NCBI GenBank assembly: GCA_023078555.1 | Contig: CM041204.1 | Location: forward strand, 716,923-780,922 | Direction: 5' to 3' | Origin: Ulva prolifera | Lineage: Eukaryota; Chlorophyta; Ulvophyceae; Ulvales; Ulvaceae | Length of the DNA: 64,000 bases | Shown: positions 1 to 14,600 of the stretch, in pieces | Layout: each line of letters starts with the position of its first letter | How positions within the stretch are numbered: position 1 is the first letter of the stretch | The notes under the pieces: model-generated | What the model was told of the DNA's origin: nothing | Database searches by the model: none | The model's input: only the letters and a program-made list of their open reading frames with translations | Translations under genes and position numbers: made by a program

Positions 1-930
1 CCATGGTACGATTGGTGCGCCTGCCTAAATGGCCATCGGGTGATCGGTGCAAACGTGACGTATCACATCGAGCAATAATATTTGGAATGATCTGATCTGA
101 GCCAGCTCAATAGCATGCACACCCACACACATAGAGTGTATGCGTCGGTAGGATGAGGCAGACTGTGACTGTGTTTGTGCACATGAAAACTGCAAATGAT
201 GTAGCTGGAAGGATCGTAACATACGCTGAACGCTGTGGTCTGGTAATTCTGAATGCCCCCATCTGAGCTAGTTTGCACACCTGCTGAGAAGGCAGCACAT
301 GACCCGAGTGAAAGGCAGCTACAACGCAACAGCGACTCACAATCGATCGAATGAGCATCTCTCAGTATTCCGCTGACAGCATGAGGTGAGACAGCGGACT
401 CTTGGCAGCTGCACTGGTATGCAATTGTCGGGTTTGTCACAGTCCTTTCTGATGCACCATCCATCGTCTACACGATGCAGAGATGCACTGCATGATGAAG
501 ATGTTATGCCTCTACCTTCCAGGCTTGCGGCCAGGCACATACCTGACGTTGTGGTCCGCCTGGGATTTGATTCACATGATGATGCGGGAATCAAGGGCGT
601 GTCGCCTTGGTGGAGAGTTTGCTCAGTGCAACAGAGTGCTGTGCTTGGGGGGTGGTTTGCGGACTTCCCTTGTCAGCTGGTGCATGGCTGCATGCCCAAT
701 ACGTCTCGTGTGTCACTGAAACACCCTGTTCACAACGCTGAAAACCTCCAAACATGCGTATAGTGGAGCCCAGAGTCTATCTATGTCGCTGAGCCTTGTG
801 CAGCATCTCCACCGGCATGCCAGCCTCACTGGTGCTGGCCACTGAGCGCATGCCACCCACACACACCACGTTCTCACCCCGCAGTCTCACACACTGCAAT
901 AGGAGCATAGACATCGCAGCAGGTGCAGCC
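1..930 (-). pseudogene. 3' end of a family C gene copy (C1), with downstream flank
   Basis: This block is similar to 61335-62170, the 3' part and downstream flank of the Glu-Gly-Asn-repeat gene near the window end. The clearest coding match is a minus-strand terminal exon (about 925 down to a stop at 781-783). Its tail reads SEAGMPVEMLHKAQRHR, against SEAGVPMEMLHETQQHR in the 62-kb copy. The first 80 bases also match 61335-61410. No upstream exon like the repeat-rich exon of the 62-kb copy is present between 930 and 1848, so this copy is probably truncated. Function is unknown. The match was found by eye and the exon start is uncertain. Confidence 0.45.
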
Positions 931-1847
931 ACACCCCTCAGCATGCGCCCTGGGCATTGGGCGCGGCCGGCTTGGTCCCACGGGTTGAGGACGGTACAAC
1001 AGCTACCCCCTCCTTTTCAGGAAATCGTTGGTTTGATTCTGCGTGCGCTTTGGGGAATCAAAACGGCCGTGCATGACCACGTGGCTTAGCACAGGAGGAG
1101 GCCCTGTGAGATGCGTACGGCCGGCTGAGGGGGGTTTCCAGATGGTTTGCCCCTTCGGCATTTGTCGTCCCGTTCAATCGGAGTTGTGAGTGTCCTCTTC
1201 ATGATACCGCTCAGTCAATTCAGGTTTACTCGACACATCTTTTAGGCAAACAACATGTTGCCCCGGCAACGGCACTCGGCAGCATTGCAGGGGACACTCT
1301 TCACACCCCTCTGGCTGCGCACACACACTTGTATGGTGTCCTATCAGACGCGACGTCGCACGCTTGGTACAGTTCAGAATGCAGCGCACGGTTCTCATGC
1401 GTGTTCCTGCATATCTGGAAAATGCATTTGCAGCCGACGTCGTCGCGAAGGGCCGTTGCTGGGCAAGTTGGCGGGTTCCCTGTAGGTACATCGAGGGTGC
1501 GTGCTGCAATTTGCTAAGCGGTGCCAGTCGATGTACATCGCAAAGGTGTCGGGCTGAGGGGGATGTCTGCCGAAGCAAGGTTGCTGTGGTAGGATGCATG
1601 GCATGGGCGAGGTGGCTTCTGCTTCACTATCAACTGAAGAGAGCACCTGCGCAGTGTGCACGAGGTGAACCTGAATAGCACTACACCTGGCATCACCCCT
1701 GTCGAGTGGCAAATTCGGAAATGCAACCATTGCGATACAATTACAGAATGGCCCGTTCCAGCATCATGTATTGTTTGCCCAAACTTTATTGGTGCTTCGG
1801 TTCGACGGGAATTCCACGCAAATATCCCACCGCGTCATGAATGCTCA
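931..1847. other. Interval between C1 and B1, no gene seen
   Basis: Several short overlapping reading frames lie here on both strands, none with recognisable domains or conserved counterparts elsewhere in the window. Bases near 950-990 faintly resemble the last 40 bases of the window in direct orientation, so this may be the flank that once followed a longer C gene. Confidence 0.3.
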
Positions 1848-4800
1848 TCAGAGGTTCCGCTCCACCCGCAACGGCAGAATGCGGTCCGCCATCCCTAAGA
1901 GCAGATTACGCCGCTTGGAACACCCCTCCCAGATCATATCTCCCGTCTCCCAGTCAGCTGTCAACCGTGCCGCCACCTCCGGCTTCCACTGCAGCCTCTT
2001 GAATCCGTCACAGTACAGCGCCCGCCGTGCCAGCCGCCGCGCTGCCATGCTGCTCCTGAACACGCCGCCCAGGCCCGCCAGCTCCATGTAGGTGCAGTAC
2101 ATGCAGTAGATGGCAACGGCAGTGGCGGGTGGGGTTTTGAAGAGATCATAGAAGCCCTGCAAAACCGCCATGCAGTGCGGCCACTCCTCGCCCTGGAGAA
2201 TGGCCTCGGCGACGTAGTTTCGGCCGCCGGTGAAGGTGACGGTGTGGGTAAAGCCGTCCGAGGCCTCATGCAAGAAGTCGTCGAGGTCGGCGGAGCCGTG
2301 GAAGTGCTGCGGCGACGTGATGGGCTCCTGCGCAACACACAGCGGGGCTAGGATGCCACTGATTGTGAGGACACATGCATGCTCTTGAGCCTTGACCCTC
2401 GAATGACAGTTGCATGCAAGCAGCTCCTCATGGACACATTCACTGGACCTCATGGCTACTCTCCCATGCTGTCAGTGACCCATTGACATGGTTGTGTGAT
2501 CATGCATACATACACTTCCAGTTATGATCCCATGTTCATGCACTACGATACCCCGCTCTCTGAGCATTGGCGCCGTGAGGAGATGGTTTCCTGCTGGTTG
2601 TAAGCCAGCGCTGTTTGCTGCAGCGGCTTTGCCGATCATGCGACGATGGGCTCCGTGGTTGATGACTGGCTGCTTCCTTGTGAAACTGGATGCCTGTGTT
2701 TTCTCTAATTGTGAAGACGCATATGTAGTTTCTCATGTTCAGTGCACTTGCCCTAGTGGGCGTGCACGGAGCTGGTGAATGAGTGGATTTGCAAGTTCAT
2801 TCGAGCAACGTCTTGCTGCCCGGCCTCTGTCCTTTGTAAATACAAAAACTTCGACACACGGAATCTAGCTTCGGTATGAGTGTACTATACTATGTCGTAT
2901 GCATGCACAAGTGTGCCCGCGGCAGCATCATCGTGACTTGCAACACGGCGCGAAGATACACCATGTCATGGAGCAACTGCCACAAAGCATGACAGCATGC
3001 ATGACTGCACTGCTCGTCCAGCCGCGAGTGATACGCACACGGCATACGTGCAGTCGGGAGGTTGTTGTGCATTCTGCTCATGCATGTTTGGAGGCAGGTG
3101 GGGCGCGCCTCGCGATTGCCGGATAGCATCCACATGGATGTGCCGATCCCCAAGTTCCGTTGCGCACACGGGAACATCTCATGCATCTCCTGGTCGCTCG
3201 GTTCCAGCGGCGGCGCTGATTGACACATCATGTGCCGCTTCGTCGCCGCCGCCGTCTGTGGCATCTGGGAGATGTCAAGGATCTTATCAAGGCCGCCGCA
3301 CAGGTGTTGCGTGTCGCCAGTCTGCGGCAGCGGTTCTTGCGGCGGCGGCGTGTGCATGCCATCTCCGTTGCGCCAATGCTCGTCCACGACTGCGTTGGTG
3401 CCGGTTGCCACCTCATTGCCGCCAAGCAATGAGGTGGCAACACCGCGCTCGGTGAAGGTGTCTTGGCACTTGGTAGCAGGAGCTGCAGCCCCACCAGAAC
3501 GTAACGACAGCGTTGGCGCCTTATTTAGGGCGTAGGTGCCATTCTCTTCTAGCGCTTGTGGAGACGTGACGGCTGCGCCGTGCCCATTTGCCCGTCCATC
3601 ACGAATTGCTGGTAGTGGAATCGGCCTGTTGACTTTCGCAGCTGCATGCGAGCCATTATCGATGAGGCAGGTGGCGATGGAGGTGTGGCGAGGCAGCCTC
3701 GGCTGAGATGGCGCTGTGGGCACATGCATGCCTTCCATCCGCCGCATTGTGGGTGCGTAAATGCCGGTGGCGGCGGTCGACGTGCCTAAGCGTGTGCCGG
3801 GCTGTATGTAAGCTGGAGCAGGCTTTGGCACAGCCTCTTTTGCTTTTGTAGGAGTTGGGGTGGGGATTCGTTCGATGGAAACAGTGGTGACGCGGTGTGG
3901 GTGGGGGGGTCCAGGCGGCGAAGTGGAAGCATCAGGAATCACTGATGCTGCACCTGCTTGGTAATGCTCTGTGAGGGTGAGCACAGTGGCGGTGCTTGCC
4001 TTCTGATGTAGCAGCGATGGATGCGAAGGTGGCTGGGGTGGTTGCACGGGCTCAAACTCTGCGGAGGGCTGCATTTCTGCGACACCACTTGAGGGCACGG
4101 TGGCTACAACTGTCCCTGCACATGACATATAAAGCAATCTAAGAGGCCGCCGGCACGAACCTGAAGCCCGCCATCATTGCGGCATACCGCAATAGTATGT
4201 GTACGTTGTGAAGCATCCGGTAGACATGCATGCAGGGTAACGTACCTTGACCCTCCGCAGCATCTTGAAGATTTTCTTCTTCCTGTGCGTCGGTGCAAGA
4301 GATCTCGAGGTCCGCGAAGAAGTCGAAACTTTGTATTGGATCCCGATGATTCTGCAACAAGGTCATGGGCGAATCGTGCGGGTGGGGAGCAAGAACCGAG
4401 ACAGTCCTCTGAAGGTTTTGAGGAACCGCGACTTTGCACGCCGTGGTCCACACGGGAATGCCGGCAACCTGCAATCATCTATCATGTGATGCTTATGGCA
4501 TGTTCAACTCTCTGCTATGAATGATGGCAGAGAGTCTGTGACCTTCGGTGATGCCTTGCGTTCCATGTTGTGGCAGTGAATGAAAGGCAACTCAGCAAGA
4601 ACTGTACAGTACGCGAGATGCATTCGAAGTTTTGGGTGCGGTCATACGATGCAACTGTGTCCACCTTGTACAGGCCTGACACGTGCGGTTCTACAGAGCA
4701 ATCCCTATGTGCCTGTCGCCCGGTCTGTGCCAAGCTACAGTGTGCACCCTTCTCGAGAATCAGCATTCAGCGCGGTGACGAACATAACTGTGGCTGGTCA

Positions 4801-7800
4801 AGAGTTATACACCGCATGCACAACCTGAGTGACAACAGCATGATGGCTATACAGTCATGTTGGTGCAATAGCATCATATGATACAAGACGGCATGGCATG
4901 CTGATAGAAACCTGCACAAATGCACCTGTCATTTGAACACGATGATAAACACACCTGTGCTTCAGATTCTGTGTTGCGCGTGTTGTGTGTTGCTGCCAGT
5001 GCGCGCCCCATGTCGCTGACACAATGCACCCACGAGGGCTGCGGCGAGGGCTGCCGGTGAGGCATGGCAACCAGGTCTTCCTTCATCCGAAGGTCCGCCA
5101 GCTCCGGGACAAATGTTGCGGAGCCCACCGCTTGTGTGCCCTCAGCTGGCTGCGCGTGACACGTAGCCATATCACGTTGCGGCGGCATATACCTTGAAGT
5201 TTTGAGAAGTCCGGCTGCAGCCGACGTCACCAGCGTTCGCTCTTCTGAGGCAGTTTGCGGCGCTGCTGCATGCTGTGGACCCGGCGTTAACGGATTGCGG
5301 GGCGCCCAGGGGCGCCCCGGGGCGCAAGCGGTGGCTTCGGCTTGTGACGCGCCAATAGACGTGGGGCAAGTAGTACGCCTGTATTGAAGTTTTGTCTTGC
5401 GGCTGCGCTTGTGGGATTTGGCATCGGCCATTGGGCAGGTAGAGGGTGGCATCACGGCCTTGGGGGCCGTGGAGGTGGGGGTGGCAGCGGGTGCGAGGGA
5501 CATGACGGTGGCTACAGGGGCAATGCTGGTCAAAACCGGCACTGCAAAGGGTGATGCCATGGTCACGCCATCCGCGATGGCAGCACGGGTCGGGGCTGGC
5601 ATGTTGGCAAGGGGACAGCTTTCACCCGGGGGCACAAAAATGGGCGTTGTGGACGCCGGTGAGGCTTCGATCGCGTCGCCCAGGACCTCTATTGGATGCG
5701 AACGCTGCGGAGTGCAAGAGGGATGACAAACAGCTTCCGGTGTGGCTGCCGAGGCTAATGTTGGAGGAACCGTGGACGCCAAGGGGAACGGTCGTGCGTC
5801 CTGCAGCGACATGCATGCATCTATAGAGCCTCACATGCACAGTGCGTAACAGTGGACTGAAAACTGTGTTGCCTAATTAGGCTGCGCGGGGTATGTAGGT
5901 GCGGCTCGCAACGGTCACATGACCAAAGGCAACAGATGGGTGTAATGATGTACACGAGTGGGTTTTGATGGAGATCCAGTGGCCTCATGATGCATCTGAT
6001 TCATAGCATCATCGCTGCCGACCGTCTTGGCATCATTACATGCTGCCACACAAATGAAGGTAGTACCATCGCTGTGAACGCACTTGCTGCAAAGACGCAG
6101 AGGTTGATGGTTGTAGATGCTGCGTAGACTGAGATTTCGGCAGAAGCGGTACAGGCTCAGCAACCTCACTGAAGGCTGTCAACATCGGTGCTGCATCCTC
6201 GCTTCTTGACCTCCTTGTTGGGGATGATGTAGACGCCAATTGCGGCTTCTTGATCACCTTGATGCGCTTGAATCTCCTTGGAGGACCTTCCAAGGGGGGA
6301 GCGGGTAAGGTGGCCACATGGGATGTTGATTTTACCATTGCCAAATTGACACCGTGCTCCGAAGCATTGCACGAAGACTCTGACCCCAGAACCTGCGCGA
6401 CGGAGGGCTGTAGCACGGAAGTTGCGGAAGCTGGGCCGCAAGCTCCTGCTTCTGGCGGCTGCGAAGCAGGAACAGCTGTTCCCTAGGGGGTAGGGTGCGG
6501 GGAGTAGGCCACAAGGTGTCGGGATCAGGTGGCCGGGTGTGAGCATTGGGCAACATATCCGCGGGAATAGGCGGCATGGCTTGAGGAGCACGAGGCAGTT
6601 CTGTAGGAGCAGTCGGCAAGGCTTGGGAAGCAAATGGCAGTTCCGCAAGAGCATGTGGCAGGTTATAGGGCGTAGGCGGCGTGGTGTGGGTCGCAAGCGG
6701 CGGGGCTTGGGGAGCAGTGCATGCATTTTTAATGGCACGGAGCTCCTCCGCTTGTCCTTGTGGTGGGGGCGTGCCCACCTGCATCGTTGTCTCCACAGTA
6801 GGCGTTGCCCGCTCCGGCCTTGCACTGCAATTGCGGCCCAATGATGCCGCGGAGACGGAGAGCTTGCAGGGTGCGGGGGCCCCGGATGGTTGCTCAATGA
6901 GCGCCTCATGCATAGCAATGCTTGCCAGCATCATTGCATTGCCGAATTCATTGCGGAATGGCTGAGGGGTGCTCACGCGCGTCGCGTGCACCGGAGTCAA
7001 AAGTGCGATGGCTGCAGACTCCGCCGCACAAACAACCGATGCTTGAGAGCCCTGCCCGGCAGCCCCAGTGGCCATTGTGGATAGAGGTGAAGGTGGGCGA
7101 ATGAGGTGGACGCAGCTTGGCTGCGAATGCGTCTCCATGGTTGCAGCGCGTGTTGATGTCGAGCCTGGCGATGGTGCCACCACATCTTGCACGTGGTCCT
7201 CATGGGGAGGCGGGCTCAAGACCAGGCGCTTCCGGTTGCGACGGCGGCGCCCCTTCGTTATGTTGGCATGTGAGATAAAAAATTGTTGTGGATTGAGGGC
7301 GACGGCATCGTCTGTGGCTAGGGGTGTTGTCTTGCGTATAAGGCTTCTGGTTGCATCGGCAGCCGCCTGCTTGGGTGTAACCATGTCCGCTTGACTTCGA
7401 TCCTCACCTACCGCCTCACCCGTGCCATCCGTAGCTTCCGCGCCACTGCCGTTGTGCTTGCTGCACATCTTTGCGTTGCGTGCAACTTCCGCCGTATGAT
7501 CATCTCCTAGCGTAGGCAGGCTCTGTCCCACCTCGCCCTCACACAACCGAGGCCTCGCCAAGCTTCCTACAGTCAGCGTATCCGCCCCATGCAAAAGGGG
7601 CTTCAGTGTGACAACGTGGATCTCGGCATCTGTTGCAGCCTGGCTGTGCGGACATACAGGTGATGAGGCATCGTTTGATGTCTGGGATGAGGACGAGTCA
7701 TCATGCATATTTGACATCTTTACGTCGGGTGTGATGCCGGGCCCCCCGTAAGCCACAAGCTCAGCTTTGGCTGCCACATCGGTCCGTGGAGTCTCTTCAG

Positions 7801-8686
7801 ATTCCGCATGCGCGGGCGATCGCGGTCCGTCTAGCCCTCCAGGGCCGGTGCCCCACTGTTGTGTGATGGGTGAAGTGGACTTTGCGACTGTCGTCGACGT
7901 TTCAACGCTGACGAGCCGCTGCGGACAGGCTTGCACAAAGGTTTGCCATCGAGGTGTAACATTCGGGCACATCTTTGTCCTAGGGCAGATCGCCGATTGC
8001 TGCCAAGCGTACTTATTGAATGCCACGGCCGCTGCGCCCATAGACGGGCGTAACGGTCGCACAACAGTACCAGTGCCGCATGTCGGCCGTGCAGGCCTCT
8101 GGCTGTCGCAGGTTTCGGCTGCAACGGTCACCTCCGGATCCTGCGGCCGCGCATCGGTGGAGTTTTGCGGGCTTGATGTGTGCGGGAGGGCCGTGCAAAG
8201 GGTCCCCACAAGCTTGTCGGGTGAGCCAGCGGCAAGTGCACGATGTACCGTGGTAGGCGAAGATCGGCCGGCGTAGAGCACATCCAAGGGATTTGCGTGG
8301 CGGCCGCGCTTGCGGGGTTTGGCAGCGACCATTGGGCTGGTGGATACTGGCTTTGTGGGGTGTGTGGTGGCCTTGGAGGTGGCAACGTGGGTGGGTACTG
8401 ATGTTGCACATGTGAAGGTGGCTACAGGGGATGACTTGGCTGAGGCCGGCACGATGTTGATGACGTCGTGGGTGGAGGTTGGCATGCTAGCGGGGATGCC
8501 GGGCATAACTCTCCGTCGTGGGGGCTGGGTCACATCCCCCGGAAGCTTTGCTGTAGGAATCAGTTGGGGTCGGACGGAAAGTCGACAGTATTGCGTCATC
8601 AACCGAGCGGCTTCTGCGGAAATTGCGTTTGGTGATGATGTTGTACGCGACTTGGACAACAATGGGCGTGGTGGTGTCTCCGCAAC
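1848..8686 (-). pseudogene. B1: divergent second copy of the large B gene (exons 1'-5)
   Basis: Minus-strand paralogue of B2 (52535-59523). Exon model: 8686-6084, 5800-4955, 4468-4246, 4115-3109, 2327-1848. All acceptors end in CAG. Exons 2-5 are open, and their splice sites and phases match B2 (exon 3 ends in phase 1, the others in phase 0). Conserved landmarks are a KPRKRGRH basic stretch, the exon-4 end MLSGNRE, and a last exon with ITSPQHFH, YCTYMELAGLGG and LQWKPEV. The first exon here is a chimera: it begins like B2 exon 2, then near 7080 changes to the tail of B2 exon 1, and it needs one frame change near 6.35-6.42 kb. No start exon joins directly upstream; the missing N-terminal half lies at 17.86-19.63 kb. 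It is either a broken gene or one with an altered 5' structure. No known family recognised. Confidence 0.6.
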
Positions 8687-11600
8687 CTGCAGTGACATGC
8701 ATACAGTTGCAGAGCCTGAGATCACGACGACGTTCATTTTGTTGCGAAACATTGCAAATCTGCATTTACTCGGCATCACGACAACGCTGCCATGATAAAA
8801 CATGGCATTCTGAAACGTTTCTAAGCATAGTCGCCTCTGGAGAAGTTATCACTTGTGAGATGTAGATTATCAGCCCACATCACACAACCTTGCTAGTGTA
8901 GGAGCTCATGAAGTTGAAGGTGATTGGCGACGCCAAATGTGCAATTGCTACAGGATGCAAGGACCCGGGTCTCTCAGTACCTCGGATTGAAATACAGTGG
9001 CAACTTGTGTTTACGGCCAAGCAAGAGGATCTACACGGCAAGACAACATACCAGGTACTCGAATGCGTGTACGAATGAGTGTGGAAGGAATGCTCAAATG
9101 TAGCGTCTCATGTGAACAATTGTAAACCGTGTTGCACCCAAAAAAATCGCAAAAGCAAATGCTGCGTGTGATGCGCCGTGGACTACCCCTACTTTGTATG
9201 GCCTCACTAGGATGTTGCGCACCCTACGTAGACGTGTGATGGAATCCCCTTCATGTGAGGGACCTCTAATAACTTGTGGTGACACGCTGACAAGCGTGAG
9301 TGCTTGGCGGAATTCCATGCACAGTGCGTGGTGCATGAGGATCTCTGTGATAGGCTATGCACGCAGATTGGGCGTGGCGTGGTGCGAACTAGAGATCAAT
9401 GCACTGGACACGGGATCCCCTCCTAAGATAGTCCAAATAATGTGCAGCATCTTGCCTTAGCCGCCGCAATGTGTAATGAAGGGCACAAGTAGTGATTTAT
9501 CCATGCATGTGTAAACTTTGACGTGCATACATGAACCAGACATTGCACATGCGCAATTTGTCTCCGGGATGCTTGCGATTGCCCGATGTGGTGGGTGTTT
9601 GCACCTTTGAATGTGGGGAGCCTCGTGAGCTGAGGTTTCGTGCGTCCACGTGCATGATTACATGCACGATAATGTAAATCAACTCTAATGTATTGAAACG
9701 ATGGTTCGATTTTGTATGTATGTGCGTTGCGAGCGCCACATGTGAGTATTTGATGGGTTCTTGACGTGCCGAGAGCAACATTGAACCGCATCTCTTTGTT
9801 TTTGAAGTGTGTATTTCGAATTAACGTTTGTGATCAACATTTCAAACACACGTTTGTTTCCGATTTCAAGGTTATTGTAGATATTGATCTCGCACTGTGG
9901 TGCGCCCTTAGCCACAAGGCAGATGTGGGCTTGGAACACCCCTTGCAATGCAGTGGTAGTCACTGCAGCTACATGTGCTTGGTTGTTTCGTATATTGTAT
10001 GAAGTAGCTCTGCCTAATTGTGCATGAGCTTAGACGGATTTGCTTGTTGTACAAGTGGTACCAAGTGGTACCAAGTGGTACTAGTTTGACCTGGCTTGGC
10101 ACCTCAGGCGTCTTGCCGGTGTTATAGCCCACCAAACGCATTCCTCAAGCCCCTTAAATCGAAGCGTCTCACACAGGGTTATCAGAACATACCGTACGTA
10201 GAAACGTGTGATTGCATCTCTTGACGTGTTGATCTTCATGTAAGACTAGGATTTCATAATGCACAAGTGCGAAGCGCTGCATTATAATTTACAGTAATTT
10301 TCTTGATAAATTACGTTGAGCAAAAATACGCGTATGATATGTTGGCTCCAATCTAGAGGGGTTGAAAAAAAGCTTATGCAGGCTACATCACTAGCTTGGC
10401 ACAAGAGGATCCAAGCCATTGATGGCTAGACTGCGTTGTGCACAGGCAAATTCATCTCTGCTTACGGACATTGCATAAGAGCACCATACGCAATGTGATC
10501 ATGTTAGATCCACCACGCGCAGAAGTGTGTTCCACACCAGCGCTGTTGTGCAAGGAGTGTTCAAGGCCTTCTTTGGCATTGTTGCAAGGGGTGCACCACA
10601 GTGCACAACTCTGTACTCTATGTAAGTCCGAAACTTTCGTGCGTATCTCCGCCAATATCATACATTCACTTAAAATATGCGTAGTAAACGTCCCGAAATC
10701 TCAAGATACGCGTTGGATGCAGCTCTGCAAGTGTACCTTGTGTACACACGTGTACTATAAGGGATCATGCCTCAATGCATAAATCACATGCATTGTGACA
10801 ACCTGGGACACTGTCTCACGACATCGATGCTCAATTGAGTCATGTTGACATGTTAATAATATCCATGGACTTTTGCCCTTTGACAAGTGGAGGTCGATTT
10901 GAGAGAGGAGGGGAACAGATTTGGGGCAGAAGGATAATTTTTTTTTGAAGCGGGCCAGACATGCACAATCCAGAGTTGAACCGTATCCCCAATTGGAGAA
11001 CCTTGGGAGGAGATGATGAAAATTGGGGATGGAACCCCAATTTGAGAGAAAGTTGAGTCTGTGAATCGCCGGGGTGGAGCGGATCTACGGTGCCGCGCGA
11101 GGACACATGAATGGACTAAACGCGCAGCACGGAGGTTTGTGTAGGCAGACATGCGCAAACAATTCAAACAGATGTGCAACATTGCAATGCAACAACACAT
11201 AAGTGATGCACGCATGGTTGGCGCCCAAAGAAAATAGCCGTGAAACTGCTATTGAAGCTTGGTCCCAACAAGTGCTTGGTATGTATACGGATGGGGGCCC
11301 AGATGGTCCCCTTGTCAGAGCTGGCTTCGCAGATTGCACAAAGCGCAGAGCGCAAACCTAAGATCCCGAGTTGCTGCGGGAGATGATAAATTTTGGGCCT
11401 TTAGAGCTTGAGCACAAACCGCACCCAAATTGTGTGTAGGATGTGGGTGCAATGGGTAAGTACTTGCATGCATACGGAGCTCTGGGGCTGCCGCGCACCA
11501 TGCATGGTTTTGCCAATAGACATGGGAGGTATGCGTGCACCCCAGTCTGTAAGATACCGGTTTGACTTGAGCAGCGTATGGCCGCTAACGCGGTGGTCCA

Positions 11601-14600
11601 AATAATCTGATATATTGTGGCTGCAACAGCTGGTTGGATTGGTACACTCGTAGCCACATCCGGTGAGTCGCCCAACGCACACGTGTGCTTTTGATTTGCG
11701 TGTACATGCCGTTGCGCCAAAAATGCAGGCAATTGCACATTTAATACTAAAAAATGCTTTACATAATGTAGAGTGTTGTGAAAGTGCCTCGTAGCGCACA
11801 AGGCAGGTGCACATGCGAATGCACGCACGGGGTGACACGTGGCAGTCACCAGCCCGCAAACGAGAAGACACATTCCAGCTCTCTGTATAGGTCGAACAAG
11901 GTCATGGCTCAAGTATCTGACTCAGATACTGACCATGCAGGTGTGATCCCAGATCTCATGCGTCATGTGCTAAGTACTCCGCACACATACTGAACATTTC
12001 GCCCAACTAAAGCTTACGGTATGACGCTTCCACTCGCGCTTGCATTCGAACATAGAGGTTGCGTTGTACAAACGCTGGCACCATGTGCGAAGGTAGCTAC
12101 ATCTGGCCTTCACTGCCGTTGTTCAGAGAGGATGAAGCCTCCGGTGACACTGCTATGTATCTTGATGGGAGCGAAGTGTGCAATCGGGCCTTAGCGTCGC
12201 AACTCGGAGGCTGAGGTCGACCCAAAACAACAACACAATGAACAAGTGCAGAGTGCGAAAGTATGCCATAGATGTGGAATAGAAGCGCCCCAACTCGGTT
12301 TCTAGAATGGAAAACCGAATCCGAGGGAATGGACAACTTGTGGACGAGAATCATTGGAGTCCTACTTGGACTCAATTTTGTGTAATGAATAGCGTTTGTG
12401 CTCGGTGCAGTTTGCATGCATGGCCATGTGGAATGGCAACGCGTGAGGCAAGCCCGCGGTGACATCAAACGCGTTTCTAACCTCTAAGAAGATCTCAATT
12501 GTACCATGTCAACATAAGTGCGCGGCACCTAAGCTTAGCTGCCGTGGCTGTATTGGGACTGTTTCGGACTTGTGTAGCGTAGTGAGCATGTACACGTGTG
12601 CATGTTGATGACGTGGAAGACTTCATGACGCGTGTCATGGTCGGGTTTGACCAGCATTACGCCTAACTCCTCTCTTACTGACTCAATGAAGTTGATCTAA
12701 CTTGTAACCCACATGCACGGCTCAATGCACGACAACATCATTGCTGAATATCTGGTTGTGAGTGTTGCAAGTGACATAGGCCTGAGGTGCAACCCCCTCA
12801 TAGACACGTGGCTAGAAGTAGGCGACTAGTGCCCATGGCATTGAAATGACTAATACATCGCTTGCCGGATATTCGATTATGCAAGATGACATATGATTAT
12901 AATGATCACAATGTGACGATTCAATTCCTGTCGCGATTTATACTTATTGGTCATGTTTGTGTGCTTGAGAGCACCTGCGGGTCATGATGCATGTGTGCAC
13001 CAATCAGCCTGCGCCTGAGCTCCTGGGAGAGATGGCTATCTCACATCAGCAGTTTCATAAGTCTACATGTATGGTGACATGTATTTCACGACACGAATCC
13101 CTGGAAGTGCCACTACAAGGATGTTAGGGGGGTAAATGTGCATTTTCCTTAACACATTACCGGGTGAACACTACGGAAGCAGCGTCGGAATCTAGGCGGA
13201 ATGCCCGGAGCATGGCCGAGAACGCTCGAGTAACCGAGAGTTGTACACTTTATGTGCTCGTTGACCGGAATGCAAACGCTGCTCAGGCACCTAGACGCGC
13301 TGCGGGAGTAGCGGGTGTGCAGATCGGCACAATGTGTGCGCGAGTTGTACCCATGATGCATTGAAATTGCTCGAGTGCACTCGAGATGTGCACTGTGGCG
13401 TATGCACTCAGATTGCCATGTTGTACATGTCGCGTACAATCTGTCCATGGCGCTTTCACATTCCTAAAAAATCAGGCATCACCGGCACATTCTAAGCACT
13501 CTTCTTACGGAAGTGTGCTTGCTGGGTGCAGGCATCGTGTACTGTTTCGCAATTCCGACTCGATGATGTACATACGGTGCACTCGCCATGGCCAATTACC
13601 TCTTTAGTTGATTTATCTATATTCGTCAATTGTACGTGGATGGATTTTGTATGTACACTAACATCTTGATGATTGTGTAGTGCCGACGACCATCACCTCC
13701 AGCATACTACAATATTCCCGGCTCTCTGGAACACGGCGCAGTCAACACAGATATACATTATGTGCGCTTACTACCGCTGAATATGCGGAGAGTCTATGCA
13801 TAGTGTTTGGCATGCTACGCAGGCAGCTATACTGCGCGTGCAAACACTGCAGCATAGTTGTCAACCACGGAGCGATGGAACATTAGCGACACCGACGACC
13901 AACAAGACAAATCGCTGCTGAAGTAGGCCGGTTGTGCTTGATGACTTTCTTGAGCATGGTTGAGGATGAGGATTTGTAAACTACATACAAAGTGGGGATG
14001 CAGATAAAGTGTTTGCATCGTGCGTCCCAACACCCTCCCATGATTCCCGAGCACTCTCCCTGCCTTCTGCTACGAGGCGGAGACTCCTCGCCAATGAGTG
14101 CTGGCTGGGACTGTGCCGCGGATGATGTCACAGGGGTATCCGCGGCCTTCAAGACGTCATGCATTCACGATAGCGGCGCTTGCTTTTCTAGTGCAACACA
14201 TCCCGATCAGTGTAACACAATGATCAGTCAAAGTGCAGCAAATTATTTGCTTGTTATCAGGCACTGCCAGCACATATGTGCATCGTGCCTTCACAACACT
14301 CACTACGGCGTGTAGCCTTGTGTTGCAAATCGGCACTTCACGAACACAAACATTCGACGTTATGCGATGCCTTCTGCAAGAGCAATACGGATAGGAAAGA
14401 GAAATGAAATCGAAACAATAGTTTATTGAGCGGAATTTCTAATGTCTCCCGGCGTTCATCTGCCACTTGGCGTCAACGTTGACCGTCAAATCCAGAACTG
14501 TTGTGGGTTCAAACATTCGCTCAAGCTTTGAGCTTACTTTTGACATATACTATGCGCTATACTTACGAGCACAATCAACATGTCACACTTCCACGAACAA